Positions 11,967 to 22,981 of a DNA stretch of 64,000 nt are shown piece by piece. The position numbers were made by a program, and so were the translations under genes. Numbering within the stretch: position 1 is the first letter of the stretch; each line of letters begins with the position of its first letter. The stretch is taken from assembly GCF_023898315.1 (NCBI RefSeq), contig NC_064618.1, positions 183,511,548-183,575,547 of the forward strand. Direction: 5' to 3'. The notes beneath the pieces were generated by a model. The model did not search any database. It was not told the DNA's origin and saw only the letters and a program-made list of their open reading frames with translations. Source of the DNA: Schistocerca nitens. Taxonomy: Eukaryota; Arthropoda; Insecta; Orthoptera; Acrididae.

Positions 11967-13935
11967 CAGGGTGACCATATATTTCCAACTGGAAAAGAGT
12001 ACGTATCAGTTGAATTGTCCGGAGATGTAATATTTATTTATTCATTTAAAAATACATACATTTAATATTGCGTTCTATGATTATAACATATGGACACTTG
12101 AGTTTGCTGTGCGCTGCAGCTTGATCCCTCCTTATTATGTCTTTCTGAAGTTCCCATTTTTTCGAGAATGGAGGTCTCTTTTCTCGTGGCATCCCAAAAC
12201 TGCTGGTAGTTGTAGTCAGGGTTAGTTTTTCATCATACTTTAAATTGTCTCTGCTGAAAGCTTACTTTTTTCAGACGACCAATAGTTTGAGATAAGAATG
12301 AACACCCCTTCACAGTCCGCATTGGTTCCTAGAATAGCAAAAGTGAACTCCACAAACTTTTTAAATTCTTCATTTAAATCAACAACCAGCCTTAATACGG
12401 CATTTTGGGACAATCTCCCATTTTTTTTAATACACTCATTATTGATTCTCCAGGATTCCAAGTACTCTGCAGTAACTCGCTTTATGGCGCTTTACACATA
12501 AAAAATAATTGTCCGGAGATGTAATATTTTAGTACAGTTCAAAGCATGATTTAAATTCTTCGTATATTATAACAGAATTTAATAGCAACTTCATTAGTTG
12601 AAACACATTTTTAATAAATCGTTTAGACCAATTTTTTAAGTGTAGGATACACTCTTAGTAAAATGTCCAGACAGTTTCCTGAAACTGAGTTTTCTTTAGA
12701 AGATCATTCTCTGCGAATGTGTTCTGCAGTGTCATTAGTGCCTGTGGTAGAAATGTATTCACTTGCCTGTCTTCTAACTTATGAAGTAGATTTTTATATC
12801 CTGCTGCTACTTCAATTGCAGTAATGTCTTACCTCTGAATTCTTGTAAGAAAATCACTGAACAAATTAAGTTGTGCATGAATAAACAGAACCAAGTTCAC
12901 TATCTTGCTGTACAAAGAACTTTTTTTAAAAATTATTGGGGAGTTCGTGTTACTTAAAAAAATAGCTCTTCAATGGTACGAACAATTTTAGGATACGCTG
13001 CACCATTGGAGAGAGAGAGACCCACCGAATCTTCCCATGCTGCAGCACTTGCTGGTATTGGATTCCAATGAAGTCACAGATTGAGATTACAGATTCCAGT
13101 GCATTATGAATAATATATGTAGGACACCCTACGGTCTGTATCTTCTTCTTCAAAGTCTTTTTCAGTATAGAGTGTACGTTACTACCATGACCTGTATTTG
13201 CCAGAGAGCCAAAATTGACAGGTGCGTTATTCTTTCTTCTAGCATGTAACACCTTAACACAGATTCAACATATTCTGCAAGAGTCTCAGCAGTCTCGTTT
13301 GGAAGAATTCAAACTGGCAGCAGCCTTGCTTTACATTTATATTAATATTGTCAGGTACGCTGGAAAATTTGCAGAATCCAGTCAGAATAGGAAGCATTTT
13401 CTTGTCTTTCCTATTTGGTGCATCACTTGCCACTACGACGAAATTTGTTGACTTAATCTCTTCTTTTAATCTTTCTTCAAGCCAGTTATATAGAACATTC
13501 GTTACAATAGCTTCTAATTTAGCTCTTGCAACATAAATCCAATAACTTTTTGAGAAGAGTGCTTGTACAGTCCATGCTTCCAAACGATTGATTATGTGCA
13601 ACATTGTGATGTGACCACACGAGTTGCATGCGACGCAGTTTCAGCTCCTCTGAACACAGTTGCTTTGGTCGCAAGAACATTTCTAACCTAGTTTTGGAGG
13701 CCGAACTTTGTTTTACTTTTAAGCTGTGCAATGGCGTATTAAAATGCTGTTCAATATCGTGCTTACCCTTGTTGTGATTTGACAAAATTACATTGCAGGT
13801 GACACATTTTGCCTTGCAGTCGTCGTCTTTAATTCGCTTTATGTCACAAAAGTCACTCTCAAAAGGATCTTGAAATTTGCGTTTCCGACGTGCCAGTTCA
13901 GTTTTTCCATTGTTCTTGCTGAGCAGCTGTTCACT
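11967..13935 (-). pseudogene. Antisense hAT-family transposase, decayed
   Basis: Read on the minus strand, the pieces follow hAT order. A basic N-terminus with a C..C pair near 13830-13780 resembles a BED finger. At 13604-13254, 'FVVVASDAPNRKDKKMLPI' contains the first catalytic Asp. At 13252-12950, 'APVNFGSLANTGHGSN' is followed by 'CPTYIIHNALES' and 'GKIRWVSLSPMVQRILKLFVPL' (the RWxSL block). A helical region covers 12940-12530, and the C-terminal dimerisation block 'FTFAILGTNADCEGVFILI' lies at 12461-12240. Frameshifts separate the blocks. The left edge 'CAGGGTGACCATAT' at 11967 looks like a hAT terminus (CAGGG). I did not find the matching right end. A ~22-bp block containing 'TTGTCCGGAGATGTAATATT' is duplicated at about 12013 and 12510. 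Confidence 0.7.
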
Positions 13936-14223
13936 AATTGATCATACACCGTCCACAGTGAGGTGACAAATGTAAACTAATTCGACAAAGACGCGCACTG
14001 ACTTGCGCATGTACAAAAATTTGCGCTAAATAACTCTGCAGATAAGTGCGCTGACAGAAAGGCAGTGATGGGGGCTCCGTGCAAGTTGGTGTCTACTCAG
14101 TAAAGGCATTTACATTCTAACATAGACAGCTTCTCTCTGCAATTATCGGAATGGTCTCATCCTCAGTACACGAAGAGAACTGGTGTACCACACTGTACCG
14201 CGATACGTCATTAACAGACATTA
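13936..14223. other. Unassigned, may include the missing hAT end
   Basis: No motif was recognised; the right end of the hAT relic should lie here or a little beyond. Confidence 0.3.
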
Positions 14224-14645
14224 GTGCTGCTAACTTTGAACCCAAAGCATTTTAGATTATGCGAGACTGAGAATTTTAAAAAGAGTGCAGCATGTGTTAA
14301 TAAAGAAAAAGTGTACAGTACACAGAGAGGAAGACGAAAAAGTGTAGAGAGAAATATAGATGTTTTGCATAACAGTCTATTTTTTAGCAAAGGTGGCAGG
14401 GATCAAGCGAAATTACATGATAAAACTCCTCAAGTAAAGCGCAGAAAGAAAGCAGGAATTCCCAAGAAGGTTCTCCAAGATAAGGAGGACGAGGATCAGT
14501 ATCTCCTGTATCTAGAACTGTTTTGTGATAGCAGTTCAGCTGATGAATGGAATGAATGCACAAGCTATAAGTGGTGGGGACATATGTCATGTTTTAAAAA
14601 TAACTGGTCAAATTTTGGAAATACTTTTCTGTCAGACTGTTAATA
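14224..14645 (+). pseudogene. C-terminus of a pogo/Tigger-like transposase with degraded zinc finger
   Basis: The 139-codon frame is basic ('GRRKS', 'KRRKKAGIPKK') followed by an acidic 'DKEDEDQ' run. A C-terminal block 'LELFCDSSSADEWNECTSYKWWGH' then ends in C-X-X-X-C-like spacing. This resembles the PHD-like tail seen after the DDE domain of many insect pogo-type transposases (consensus form 'CL.C...Y..S...E.W.QC..C..WAHEEC'), with several cysteines lost. No DDE domain is visible upstream. A 'GGGTGGGGTACTTTTGCCCA' block follows at about 14829, which could be an element end. Confidence 0.4.
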
Positions 14646-14649
14646 TAAC

Positions 14650-15589
14650 GATGATAACGCATTTAATTATTGTGTTTTCTTCATGAAGCCGTAGGAATTT
14701 GCATTAAAATCAACTATGTCTATTAAAGTAGATATATTTAAAATTAAATTAACAGTGTCATAATAAAATTAAATCATGTAATCATATGAACTAACTTGTC
14801 CCAGATGGTGGGCCAACTTACCCAATGGGTGGGGTACTTTTGCCCAACTGGTGTTGTTGCACTGAAAATATTTTTATGAGTAGGGGAACAGTGAGAATCC
14901 TTAATTTCTTATACTTAAAGTTGCTGAACACAGAGAGATCAATGGAAACATTTAAAACAGAAGTAGGAAAAAACGAAAAATATTAGTCCAATCTATCCAC
15001 GTCTCTCGTACGTTTGTTAATCTACTACGTACTTGTACGGAATTAGGTAAAAGTAATAATTTTCTGTATTCGTTGTATTGGTTTTGCACGTCTGACTATA
15101 GTGAAGGTTATATTAACCTAATGAAACCATCTATGATGTCTCTGTGTTTGAAAAACAATAATTTATTTGCAACGATAGAGGCTTAACTTCTCTTTAAATT
15201 AAAAATAGTGGTATTGAATAAAATACCGCTGAATTTTTGCCCAGTTGCAATGGTCGTCATGGCTTTCATATCGTACATCTCCTCAAATGAGTTCTGTAGC
15301 TACTAAAACGCTCTAATGTTTGTCCTCTTTATGTTGCACGCTGTATGCTCTTTTTAAATCACAAGTCACATTTTATGGAAGAAGATACTGTTTTATTTTT
15401 ATTTTTTTTTAAACTGCACATTGTACTCATACACAAGATCTCAGCGTATATGTGGTCTCTATAGGAGAGTAGCAGATTACAATCGCACAAAATGTGTTAT
15501 TTGTAAAGATATTATTAGGCTACTATCCATTAAGGTCATGTTAAGAAGCGCGTATGGCCTGCATAGAGTAGTAGGGATATCTTTTAAAA
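14650..15589. other. Unassigned AT-rich sequence
   Basis: Apart from the G-rich block near 14820-14850 nothing is recognised. There are no long open frames. Confidence 0.4.
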
Positions 15590-15594
15590 AAAGG

Positions 15595-17800
15595 TTGGGT
15601 TGCAAAAGATGTAATAATTTTGATTTGCAAGTTTGTTGTATGTATTACCCCTCTCAGAAAAAATTCAGGCTTTAGACCTTCTCCACTCTTGTGAGTTAAA
15701 CGCCATCTTCAAAAAGCTGCTAAGAAATGGCACTATTTTCAGTTTTTCCTCAGTAACTCTCTTCCAGTGCTTTTTATAGAAAAATATACCAGTATCAAAT
15801 TTAAATTTCATGTAATTTTCATTTATAACATGTCGGGAAATTCGGAACAGATACTGAGATATGAGCATGTAGAACCTACAAAAAGTCAAGAAGTGGAAAA
15901 CAGTTAGATATGACTGCCATTTTATCTTGGTATCTCTTTTAGTGAAGTTTTGTGCAAAATGCAGAACTGCCACTAATGTAGAGGATTCATTTTCCTTCAA
16001 GATTCGTACAAAATATTTGTAACAACTACCTGCACACGCCTAGAAACGTTGCATTAATAGTTTTAGTGAAAGTGGACCCGAAACTGTAAATACTATCCTC
16101 AGTCAAAAGTGGCGTTCCTGAGTGTAATTTCATCTTGAAATATCTGTGTACAAAGTATATACATGCAGTTCGTGAGAGTCATGCCTGTTTGATGGTACTA
16201 TGTTTTTGCAGATGACAAAGGATAAATTGTTAATGAATGGAAAAAAACCCGCTTCATTTTATTGCTTCATAAGGAATTTCAGCGAGTACAAATATTCGTC
16301 AAGTAGGAAATAGAGGCCGCGGATGTGTTAACTGTGAAAACTCCCAATTCGTTGTCTCCTGAGAACGATTCTGTTGTTACTGGAGAAGACAATGATTTTG
16401 CAGACAATGTGCTTTTTGGTAAATCTGGAAGAGATAACATAGGAGATGCTCTGTTCAAAAACGTCCTTCAAATATAAAGATGCTGTGAAAAACATTCTTC
16501 TTCTTCTTCATGCGATAAGTGGTTGCGATTCCAGGATATGAAAAAAACTAAATTTTGTGCCACATTTTAGAGTGATGTAAAAGTGCTTCTATTTTCAAAG
16601 ATCCATCAGGAGCAAAAGAGGATTTCGTGGAAGCAACTAAAATTTCCTTGCGTCAACTTATGTTGGTGTCTCGGACACTTCTACATATGAGTGGCGATAT
16701 CTTGCTTTTTAAAGCTGCTACAGATACCAAACTCGATTTGGCACACCTTCCTCCAACAAGGGATGCAGTTCAATATAATGCATTTAAAAGTTATCTGAAA
16801 GTTCAAATATGAATGGGTTTTAAACAGGCACCCTCAAGTGGGACTGAAAGAAGGATACTTGTGGTGTGACCAGTGCCAGTGAATAAAGAACCCACTCCAC
16901 AGGTAATGCTGAACATGATTTCATACCAATGAAAACAGACTTGTGGCAACAAACGCAGCTGCAAAAAAGCAGGAGTTTGCAGCAGAGGTTGAATTTAACA
17001 TCGAAGAAGACGAGTTAGATGATCCACTGCCTGTTGGTCGAAGTGATGAAACTGTATACATCAATCACATCTGAGCCAAAACAAGAGAAATTGATGAATT
17101 TTTAATTTAAAATCTTTTTGTATCTTTAAAATAAAATTTAAGCTCTATTTTAGCTTTATTTTGTTGAAACATAAATGTATGTAAAAGCGTTGAAAATTTG
17201 TATTTTTCGTTTTCAAAAATATTTATTGCCCAGAAATAATAATAACCTCATAACTGTAATGATTGAAAAATGATATTGCAGTCAGGAATACTATTTTTGA
17301 CTGAGGATGGAATTTTCAGTTTCGCGTCCAGTTTCACTATAACTGTTAATGAAACGTTTCTTGGAGTGTGAAGGGAGCAATTGGAAATATTTTGTATGAA
17401 TCTTGAAGGAAATCAAATCCTCTGCTACAGTGACGGTTATGCATTGTGCAAAAAATTGCAGTAAAAGATGAATCAATTGACGTATCTAAATTCTTGCAGT
17501 CTCTTGAAAGATTCTGCAGATTATGCATTATCATATCTCGGTAACTCTTCCGCACTGTGCATGAAATTTGCAGTGACATTGACGCGATTTGAAATTGATA
17601 CTGGCATATTTTTGCGTAGAACCCACTGAATGCTGTGAGGAAACAAAAAAAAGAAAAGTCATTTACTGGAGGTTTTTTCAACATGGTGTATAACGGTCAA
17701 GCGGTAGAAGATATAAAAACTTGGATTTTTCGCGAGAGGGGAAATACATACAACATACACGAAAATCAAAATTAGCCTACTCCTCCTTTTGCAGTCCAAA
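15595..17800. mobile_element. Element with ~0.5-kb inverted arms around a decayed gene
   Basis: Bases about 15595-16125 and 17283-17800 are diverged inverted copies. Landmarks present in both arms are 'TTGTTGTATGTATT.CCCCTCTC', 'TTTCCTTCAAGATTC.TACAAAATATTT', 'GAAACGTT.CATTAA' and 'ATCCTCAGTCAAAA' at the inner edge. The ~1.15-kb centre carries the pseudogene at about 16290-17095. Long inverted arms around a gene suggest a DNA transposon with long terminal inverted repeats, or a foldback rearrangement. Exact ends and a target duplication could not be fixed. Confidence 0.55.
16290..17095 (+). pseudogene. Decayed gene of a repetitive family with a GEDxD (PIN/FEN-like) motif
   Basis: Frames in order give 'EADVLTVKTPNSLS', then 'SVVTGEDNDFADNVLFG', then a block encoding 'HAISGC' in a shifted frame, and finally 'LDLAHLPPTRDAVQYNAFKSY' and 'KVQIWMGF'. 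I recall a highly repetitive arthropod and hydrozoan protein family with the blocks 'VVVGEDTDLLVLL', 'HAISGCDTTSAL' and 'LPPT..A...H..R.Y.QVQ.W.G', and the order here matches. The acidic GEDTD motif resembles metal-binding positions of PIN/FEN-type nucleases. That functional link is inference. Frameshifts and stops interrupt every block. Confidence 0.45.
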
Positions 17801-18071
17801 GTGATATCACTAGTGGGTTAACAAATGCAATTCCACACAAAACATAGTACTGCCCACGTGAGATTACTGTGTAACAACCTATGGGAACCACGTCTGGTCA
17901 GACTAAAAGGATACATCGCGTGTATGCAAGAATCGGCGGTGTGAATGGTCACAGGCTTCACCTAATGACTAGTGCATATCACAAAAAGGTTTTAGGCAGA
18001 CAAGGCAAGACAACGTACATATTCAAAGAATCTGTTTACAGAACGTCAAGAACTGTCTTTCTGGAGAAAAA

Positions 18072-18262
18072 GGCCGGCCGGTGTGGCCGTACGGTTCTAG
18101 GCGATTCAGTCTGGAACCGCGTGACCGCTACGGTCGCAGGTTCGAATCCTGCCTCGGGCATGGATGTGTGTGATGTCCTTAGGTTAGTTAGGTTTAATTA
18201 GTTCTAAGTTCTAGGCGACTGATGACCTCAGAAGTTAAGTCGCATAGTGCTCAGAGCCATTT
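18072..18262 (+). mobile_element. tRNA-derived SINE, full length
   Basis: The element starts 'GGCCGGCCGGTGTGGCCGT', contains the B-box 'GGTTCGAATCC', then the family tail, and ends 'GTGCTCAGAGCCATT'. It is flanked by a target duplication 'TGGAGAAAAAG' at 18062-18072 and 18266-18276. Confidence 0.93.
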
Positions 18263-18276
18263 CTTTGGAGAAAAAG

Positions 18277-18790
18277 TATGAACATTTTTCAGATCCTGCA
18301 GATAATATTAGACAAATAAAAGCTCTAATAGAATGCACTGTTGATGATGGTGATAGGCTATCGTTCTTCATCGCATGCACAGGTATTTAAAATAAATGAT
18401 CCTATATTTTCACCTTTGGCTCTAGAATTAGGTATTTGATCAAAACCACAAGCAGTAATCTAGTGGGAGGAATGTGCAGGAGCTCAATTCTCTAATCAGC
18501 CAGCTGGTTCACTGATGTGTTTTGGAAGGAACAGGGCTCATGTTGAAGTCTCGTGATACAGAGTTACGTTTAAGTCGTTTCTCTAAACCCATGAAGGTGA
18601 ATCCTGCAGTGGTTACTGCGGAAAGAAGGATGCAAGGTCGACTTTGTCCTAGGTGGTGAATCACTAATCTGTCTGCCCAGCGGGAGCCCATAGTCATGGA
18701 CAGGAGAGCGTCTAAGTGGAGGATGATGTCTGATCATTTTTATTTCGTCTGTAGGTCGGTAGCGATATTATGCTAGGACGTGCTTAAAAG
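18277..18790. other. Unassigned sequence
   Basis: No recognisable coding or repeat motif was found between the SINE and the LTR fragment. Confidence 0.35.
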
Positions 18791-19072
18791 TATAAGTAGG
18801 TTGTTTAGGTTTTTATGTTGCTAACGCCACGTAGCGCTCTAGATGAAAATCACTGACTATGCTGTGTGAAGTCAGTGGCTGGGTGGAATTGTTGGAATAT
18901 ATGCTATTGTAGTGTTGGGCAGTTTGATGTGAACAGCACGCAGCGTTGCGCAGTTGGAGGTGAGCCGCCAGCAGTGGTGGATGTTTGGAGAGATATGGCA
19001 GAATTTTGAGAGCGGACGATCTGGACGTGTGTCCATCAGAAGGAGTAAGTTTGTAATACTGGATACCGTGAA

Positions 19073-19142
<70 letters not shown>
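18791..19142 (+). mobile_element. Truncated gypsy-type LTR, 5' half
   Basis: The first ~290 bases align by eye with the LTRs at 50052 and 57710. Shared blocks include 'AAGTAGG.TGTTTAGGTTTT', 'CGCCACGTAGCGCTCT', 'GAGCCGCCAGCAGTGGTGGA' and 'GACGTGTGTCCATCAGA'. The copy stops at the position where the intact LTRs have a short TATATATA run, here expanded into a long (TA)n tract. Confidence 0.85.

Positions 19143-19146
<4 letters not shown>
19077..19146. repeat. (TA)n microsatellite within the LTR fragment
   Basis: About 70 bases of TA repeat lie here, with a few more TA units on the far side of the Tc1-like insertion (20553-20560). Confidence 0.97.
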
Positions 19147-19147
<1 letters not shown>

Positions 19148-20554
19148 TCCTGGAAATGGAAAAAAGAACACATTGACACCGGTGTGTCAGACCCACCATA
19201 CTTGCTCCGGACACTGCGAGAGGGCTGTACAAGCAATGATCACACGCACGGCACAGCGGACACACCAGGAACCGCGGAGTTGGCCGTCGAATGGCGCTAG
19301 CTGCGCAGCATTTGTGCACCGCCGCCGTCAGTGTCAGCCAGTTTGCCGTGGCATACGGAGCTCCATCGCAGTCTTTAACACTGGTAGCATGCCGCGACAG
19401 CGTGGACGTGAACCGTATGTGCAGTTGACGGACTTTGAGCGAGGGCGTATAGTGGGCATGCGGGAGGCCGGGTGTACGTACCGCCGAATTGCTCAACACG
19501 TGGGGCGTGAGGTCTCCACAGTACATCGATGTTGTCGCCAGTGGTCGGCGGAAGGTGCACGTGCCCGTCGACCTGGGACCGGACCGCAGCGACGCACGGA
19601 TGCACGCCAAGACCGTAGGATCCTACGCAGTGCCGTAGGGGACCGCACCGCCACTTCCCAGCAAATTAGGGACACTGTTGCTCCTGGGGTATCGGCGAGG
19701 ACCATTCGCAACCGTCTCCATGAAGCTGGGCTACGGTCCCGCACACCGTTAGGCCGTCTTCCGCTCACGCCCCAACATCGTGCAGCCCGCCTCCAGTGGT
19801 GTCGCGACAGGCGTGAATGGAGACGTGTCGTCTTCAGCGATGAGAGTCGCTTCTGCCTTGGTGCCAATGATGGTCGTATGCGTGTTTGGCGCCGTGCAGG
19901 TGAGCGCCACAATCAGGACTGCATACGACCGAGGCACACAGGGCCAACACCCGGCATCATGGTGTGGGGAGCGATCTCCTACACTGGCCGTACACCACTG
20001 GTGATCGTCGAGGGGACACTGAATAGTGCACGGTACATCCAAACCGTCATCGAACCCATCGTTCTACCATTCCTAGACCGGCAAGGGAACTTGCTGTTCC
20101 AACAGGACAATGCACGTCCGCATGTATCCCGTGCCACCCAACGTGCTCTAGAAGGTGTAAGTCAACTACCCTGGCCAGCAAGATCTCCGGATCTGTCCCC
20201 CATTGAGCATGTTTGGGACTGAATGAAGCGTCGTCTCACGCGGTCTGCACGTCCAGCACGAACGCTGGTCCAACTGAGGCGCCAGGTGGAAATGGCATGG
20301 CAAGCCGTTCCACAGGACTACATCCAGCATCTCTACGATCGTCTCCATGGGAGAATAGCAGCCTGCATCGCTGCGAAAGGTGGATATACACTGTACTAGT
20401 GCCGACATTGTGCATGCTCTGTTGCCTGTGTCTATGTGCCTGTGGTTCTGTCAGTGTGATCATGTGATGTATCTGACCCCAGGAATGTGTCAATAAAGTT
20501 TCCCCTTCCTGGGACAATGAATTCACGGTGTTCTTATTTCAATTTCCAGGAGTA
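19145..20554 (+). mobile_element. Tc1-like element, copy A
   Basis: The terminal inverted repeat begins 'CTCCTGGAAAT' at 19147 and ends 'ATTTCCAGGAG' at 20552, with 'AAGAACAC' inside both ends. Insertion was at TA within the microsatellite, so the exact TA duplication is ambiguous. Length is about 1410 bp. A second copy lies in inverse orientation at 33805-35222 (1418 bp). The 8-bp difference is fully explained by a 12-bp deletion in copy A and a 4-bp deletion in copy B. Confidence 0.95.
19389..20399 (+). pseudogene. Tc1-like DDE transposase, copy A, one premature stop
   Basis: From the ATG at 19389, one frame of 337 codons runs to TAG at 20399. It is broken only by a TGA at 20220-20222. Order: N-terminal paired-type HTH ('LTDFERGRIVGMREAG', 'YRRIAQHVGREVSTVHR'), second HTH ('TATSQQIRDTV'), then the DDE domain with 'VVFSDESRF' (first Asp), 'GIMVWGAIS', 'FQQDNARPH' (second Asp) and 'SPDLSPIEH' (Glu). 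I count 32 residues between the second Asp and the Glu, two fewer than in classical Tc1. The stop replaces a Trp of the W-D-W block right after the Glu motif, where copy B has TGG. Compared with copy B, four codons are missing just before VVFSDES, between short GAATGGA repeats. Confidence 0.93.
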
Positions 20555-20555
20555 T

Positions 20556-22306
20556 ATATACTGGAAAAAATACTATTTGGAACTAGGACGAACAGGCACA
20601 GTTGGAATTTAATTCTTTGAAACAAGCGCTACTTAATGCGCCAGTACTAGCTCACCCAGATGTGTCACAAGATTTCTGCCTTAGCATGGATTCTTCTAAA
20701 GTCGGTCTTGGTGCCCATTTATTTCAAGAAGCCATAGAAAATGACACTACTGTTCAGAAAACTATTGCTTTTGCTAACCGAGTGCTAACAAAATCTGAAA
20801 AAAATTATTCCGTTACTGAATTAGAACCTTTAGCTATCGTTTGGGCAATTAACAAGTTCCGTTTCTTTCTTTCTGGTAAGCACGTAAAAGTGTACAGTGA
20901 TAATCGTGCATTACAATTCCTTATGTCTTCAAAATTAAATCATGACAGGTTAAAACGTTGGGCATTGTTTCTGCAAGAATTCCACTTCACAATAGTCTAC
21001 ATTCCCGGCAAGGAGAACATTGTTGTGGACGGACTGTCACGCGCACCGGCTAGGCTTGAGAAAAGTGACACAGAAGGCAACCTCGAGAAAAATTTCATCA
21101 TTCTTTACGTTCAGAAAGTCGCCTTTGAAAACTCCATCACCACGTCTTTAAAGGACATTGCTCGTGAACAAGATACAGATCCGATTTGGAAAGACATCAA
21201 ACGTAAATGGTATGAAAAGACACACACACACAGATTCGGCATTATTATCTGGTTAGAAACAACATAGTCTTCAAACGCTGCGCTGTTGATGACAAGCTAT
21301 GGGCACTTTGTATTCCAGACGATTTTGTTAATAAGCTCATTTGGTACATTAATTTCAAAAATGGTTCAAAAATGACTCTGAGCACTATGGGACTTAACAT
21401 CTTAGGTCATTAGTCCCCTAGAACTTAGAACTACTTAAACCTAACTAACCTAAGGACATCACACACATCCATGCCCGAGGCAGGATTTGAACCTGCGACC
21501 GTAGCGATCGCACGGTTCCAGACTGTAGCGTCTAGAACCGCTCGGCCACCAGTGGCTGGCACATTTATTTCAGCTACGCACATTTTGGTCCACGAAAATG
21601 TTATCATACTCTTCGGACGACTTGTTATTTTAACAATATGGAAAATAGAATTCGAAGTCTTGTCTATTTGTAAAATTTGTCAAAAAGCTAAACCATCTAC
21701 CATCTCACATCATGCTCCGTTGTTTCCTATCATTCCTTCTAAATTAAGAGAATTTGCTGCTGTTGATCTCTTGGGACCCCTTGTCAGAACATCGAATGGA
21801 TATTCGTACGTTCTAGTAGCTGTTGAACTTACTTCAAAATTTGTTTCTTTCACACCGTTACGTAAAGCCACTGGACGGTCTGTATCCAACGCCTTGGTTA
21901 AAAATTTCTTACGTGAAGTCATTTCAGATAACGGACCGCAATTCAGATCTGCTGTTTGGTCACACATGCTTCAGAATCATAAAATCAAACCGGTTTTTAT
22001 TTCATTGTACTCACCACATTGTAACCCGTCTGAACGGATTATGAAAGAAATCAATAAGCTTTGCAGACTTTGTTGTCACAGAAAGCATCAGCATTGGGAC
22101 AGATATTTACGCTTATTTCAAAATGTGCTGAATGAAATACCTCATGACTCCACTGCTTTACCACCTATTCTTGTACTGAAGAATGAAGAACCACCGGACA
22201 GAATCAGAGAGCTTATACCTTTTCCGAATACACGCAAACTTCGACACAAAGACATAATTGATTTGGCTATTAAAAATATAAATTCTGCTGCAGACAAAAT
22301 TTTTCT
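20556..22306 (+). pseudogene. Ty3/gypsy pol fragment: RT end, RNase H and integrase
   Basis: After the Tc1-like element the frame resumes in the RT thumb/connection. RNase H follows with 'LSMDSSKVGLGAHLFQ', the 'YSVTELEPLAIVWA' Glu and 'VYSDNRALQFL'. A linker leads to the integrase. Its HHCC finger (His in 'YAHFG', Cys in 'CKICQKAK') is split by a SINE at 21358-21560. The catalytic core has 'AAVDLLGPL' (Asp), 'VISDNGPQF' (Asp) and 'NPSERIMKEI' (Glu). A few residues seem missing before VISDNG, where related integrases have a short extra segment. One stop lies at 21265-21267. The 3' end is cut by a mariner insertion at 22306. Most of RT and all of gag and protease are absent. Confidence 0.85.
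21358..21560 (-). mobile_element. tRNA-derived SINE inserted in integrase
   Basis: An antisense full-length copy with B-box complement 'GGATTTGAACC'. The target duplication 'ACATTAATTTCA'/'ACATTTATTTCA' lies at 21346-21357 and 21561-21572, with one mismatch. Confidence 0.93.
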
Positions 22307-22307
22307 A

Positions 22308-22981
22308 AGGGGCGTTTCAAAAGTAATTATTCAGAACTTTTTATATGAAAGCTCTTAAAATGTTTTGAATAAAACCAACTTTGTTAAAGCTGTAAATCTT
22401 TATTATTCATGTTTTCAAATAGATTTCTCAACATAGTCACCCTGGCAAGGAACACATTTCGTCCAACGAGAGACCAATTTGTTGATACTGTCACTGACAA
22501 ATGTTTCACTTTTTCGACGGAGCCACACCACCTATGATTGCACCGATTCGTCTGTGTTAATGTGAGGTCCTCGATGATGTTCTTTATGTTTAGGTTGCAG
22601 GCGAAAATCGGATGGGGCCAAGTGGGGACAGTATGGATGCTTCGCGATGACAGCGAAGCCAAGACGTCGGATTGTTGCAGATGTCTCAGCGCTCATATGT
22701 GTTCTGGCATTATCATGCTGAAGGAGAGGTCGCTCCTTGTGTGGACGAACTCTTCCAATCCGTATTTTCAGTTTTCTGAGGGTCTCAACCAACACCGATA
22801 TAGCTACGTTACATATTGTCACATTACACGCAACAATTCGCAGCCCTCTAGCGTCAGAGAGTTGTGACTCTCGTCAGTGAAGCGGGAAAGTCGACCAAGT
22901 AATATGTATGACGTGTAATGCCTCAACAGATCTTGAGAACAGAACAAAAAACTAGGAGGAATTACTTTTCAACACGCCCTC
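22308..22981 (-). mobile_element. Internally deleted mariner (DD34D) with terminal repeats
   Basis: The ends are 'AGGGGCGTTTCAAAAGTAAT' at 22308 and the complement of 'AGGGCGTGTTGAAAAGTAAT' at about 22980, so the terminal repeats are clear. On the minus strand 22822-22532 encodes the C-terminal half of a mariner transposase. It has 'LLQHDNARTH' (second Asp) and 'HPYCPHLAPSDFRL' (third Asp), with 34 residues between the two by my count. The N-terminal DNA-binding part and first Asp are absent, giving a ~670-bp derivative. It sits in the end of the gypsy integrase, and its left terminus forms the last codons of that open frame. The TA duplication is clear only on the left. Confidence 0.85.

Noticed and set aside
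12013..12530. Duplicated 'TTGTCCGGAGATGTAATATT' as LTRs or a target duplication
   Set aside because: At about 22 bp it is too long for a hAT 8-bp duplication and too short for LTRs. It more likely reflects a subterminal repeat or a local duplication in the hAT relic.
18072..18262. tRNA gene
   Set aside because: A- and B-box-like sequences are present, but there is no acceptor stem pairing or anticodon arm consistent with a real tRNA, and the same unit recurs with target duplications, so it is a SINE.
18813..19610. 265-codon minus-strand open frame
   Set aside because: It runs through the LTR fragment, the (TA)n tract and antisense to the Tc1-like transposase. The middle is an Ile-Tyr repeat and no domain is present.
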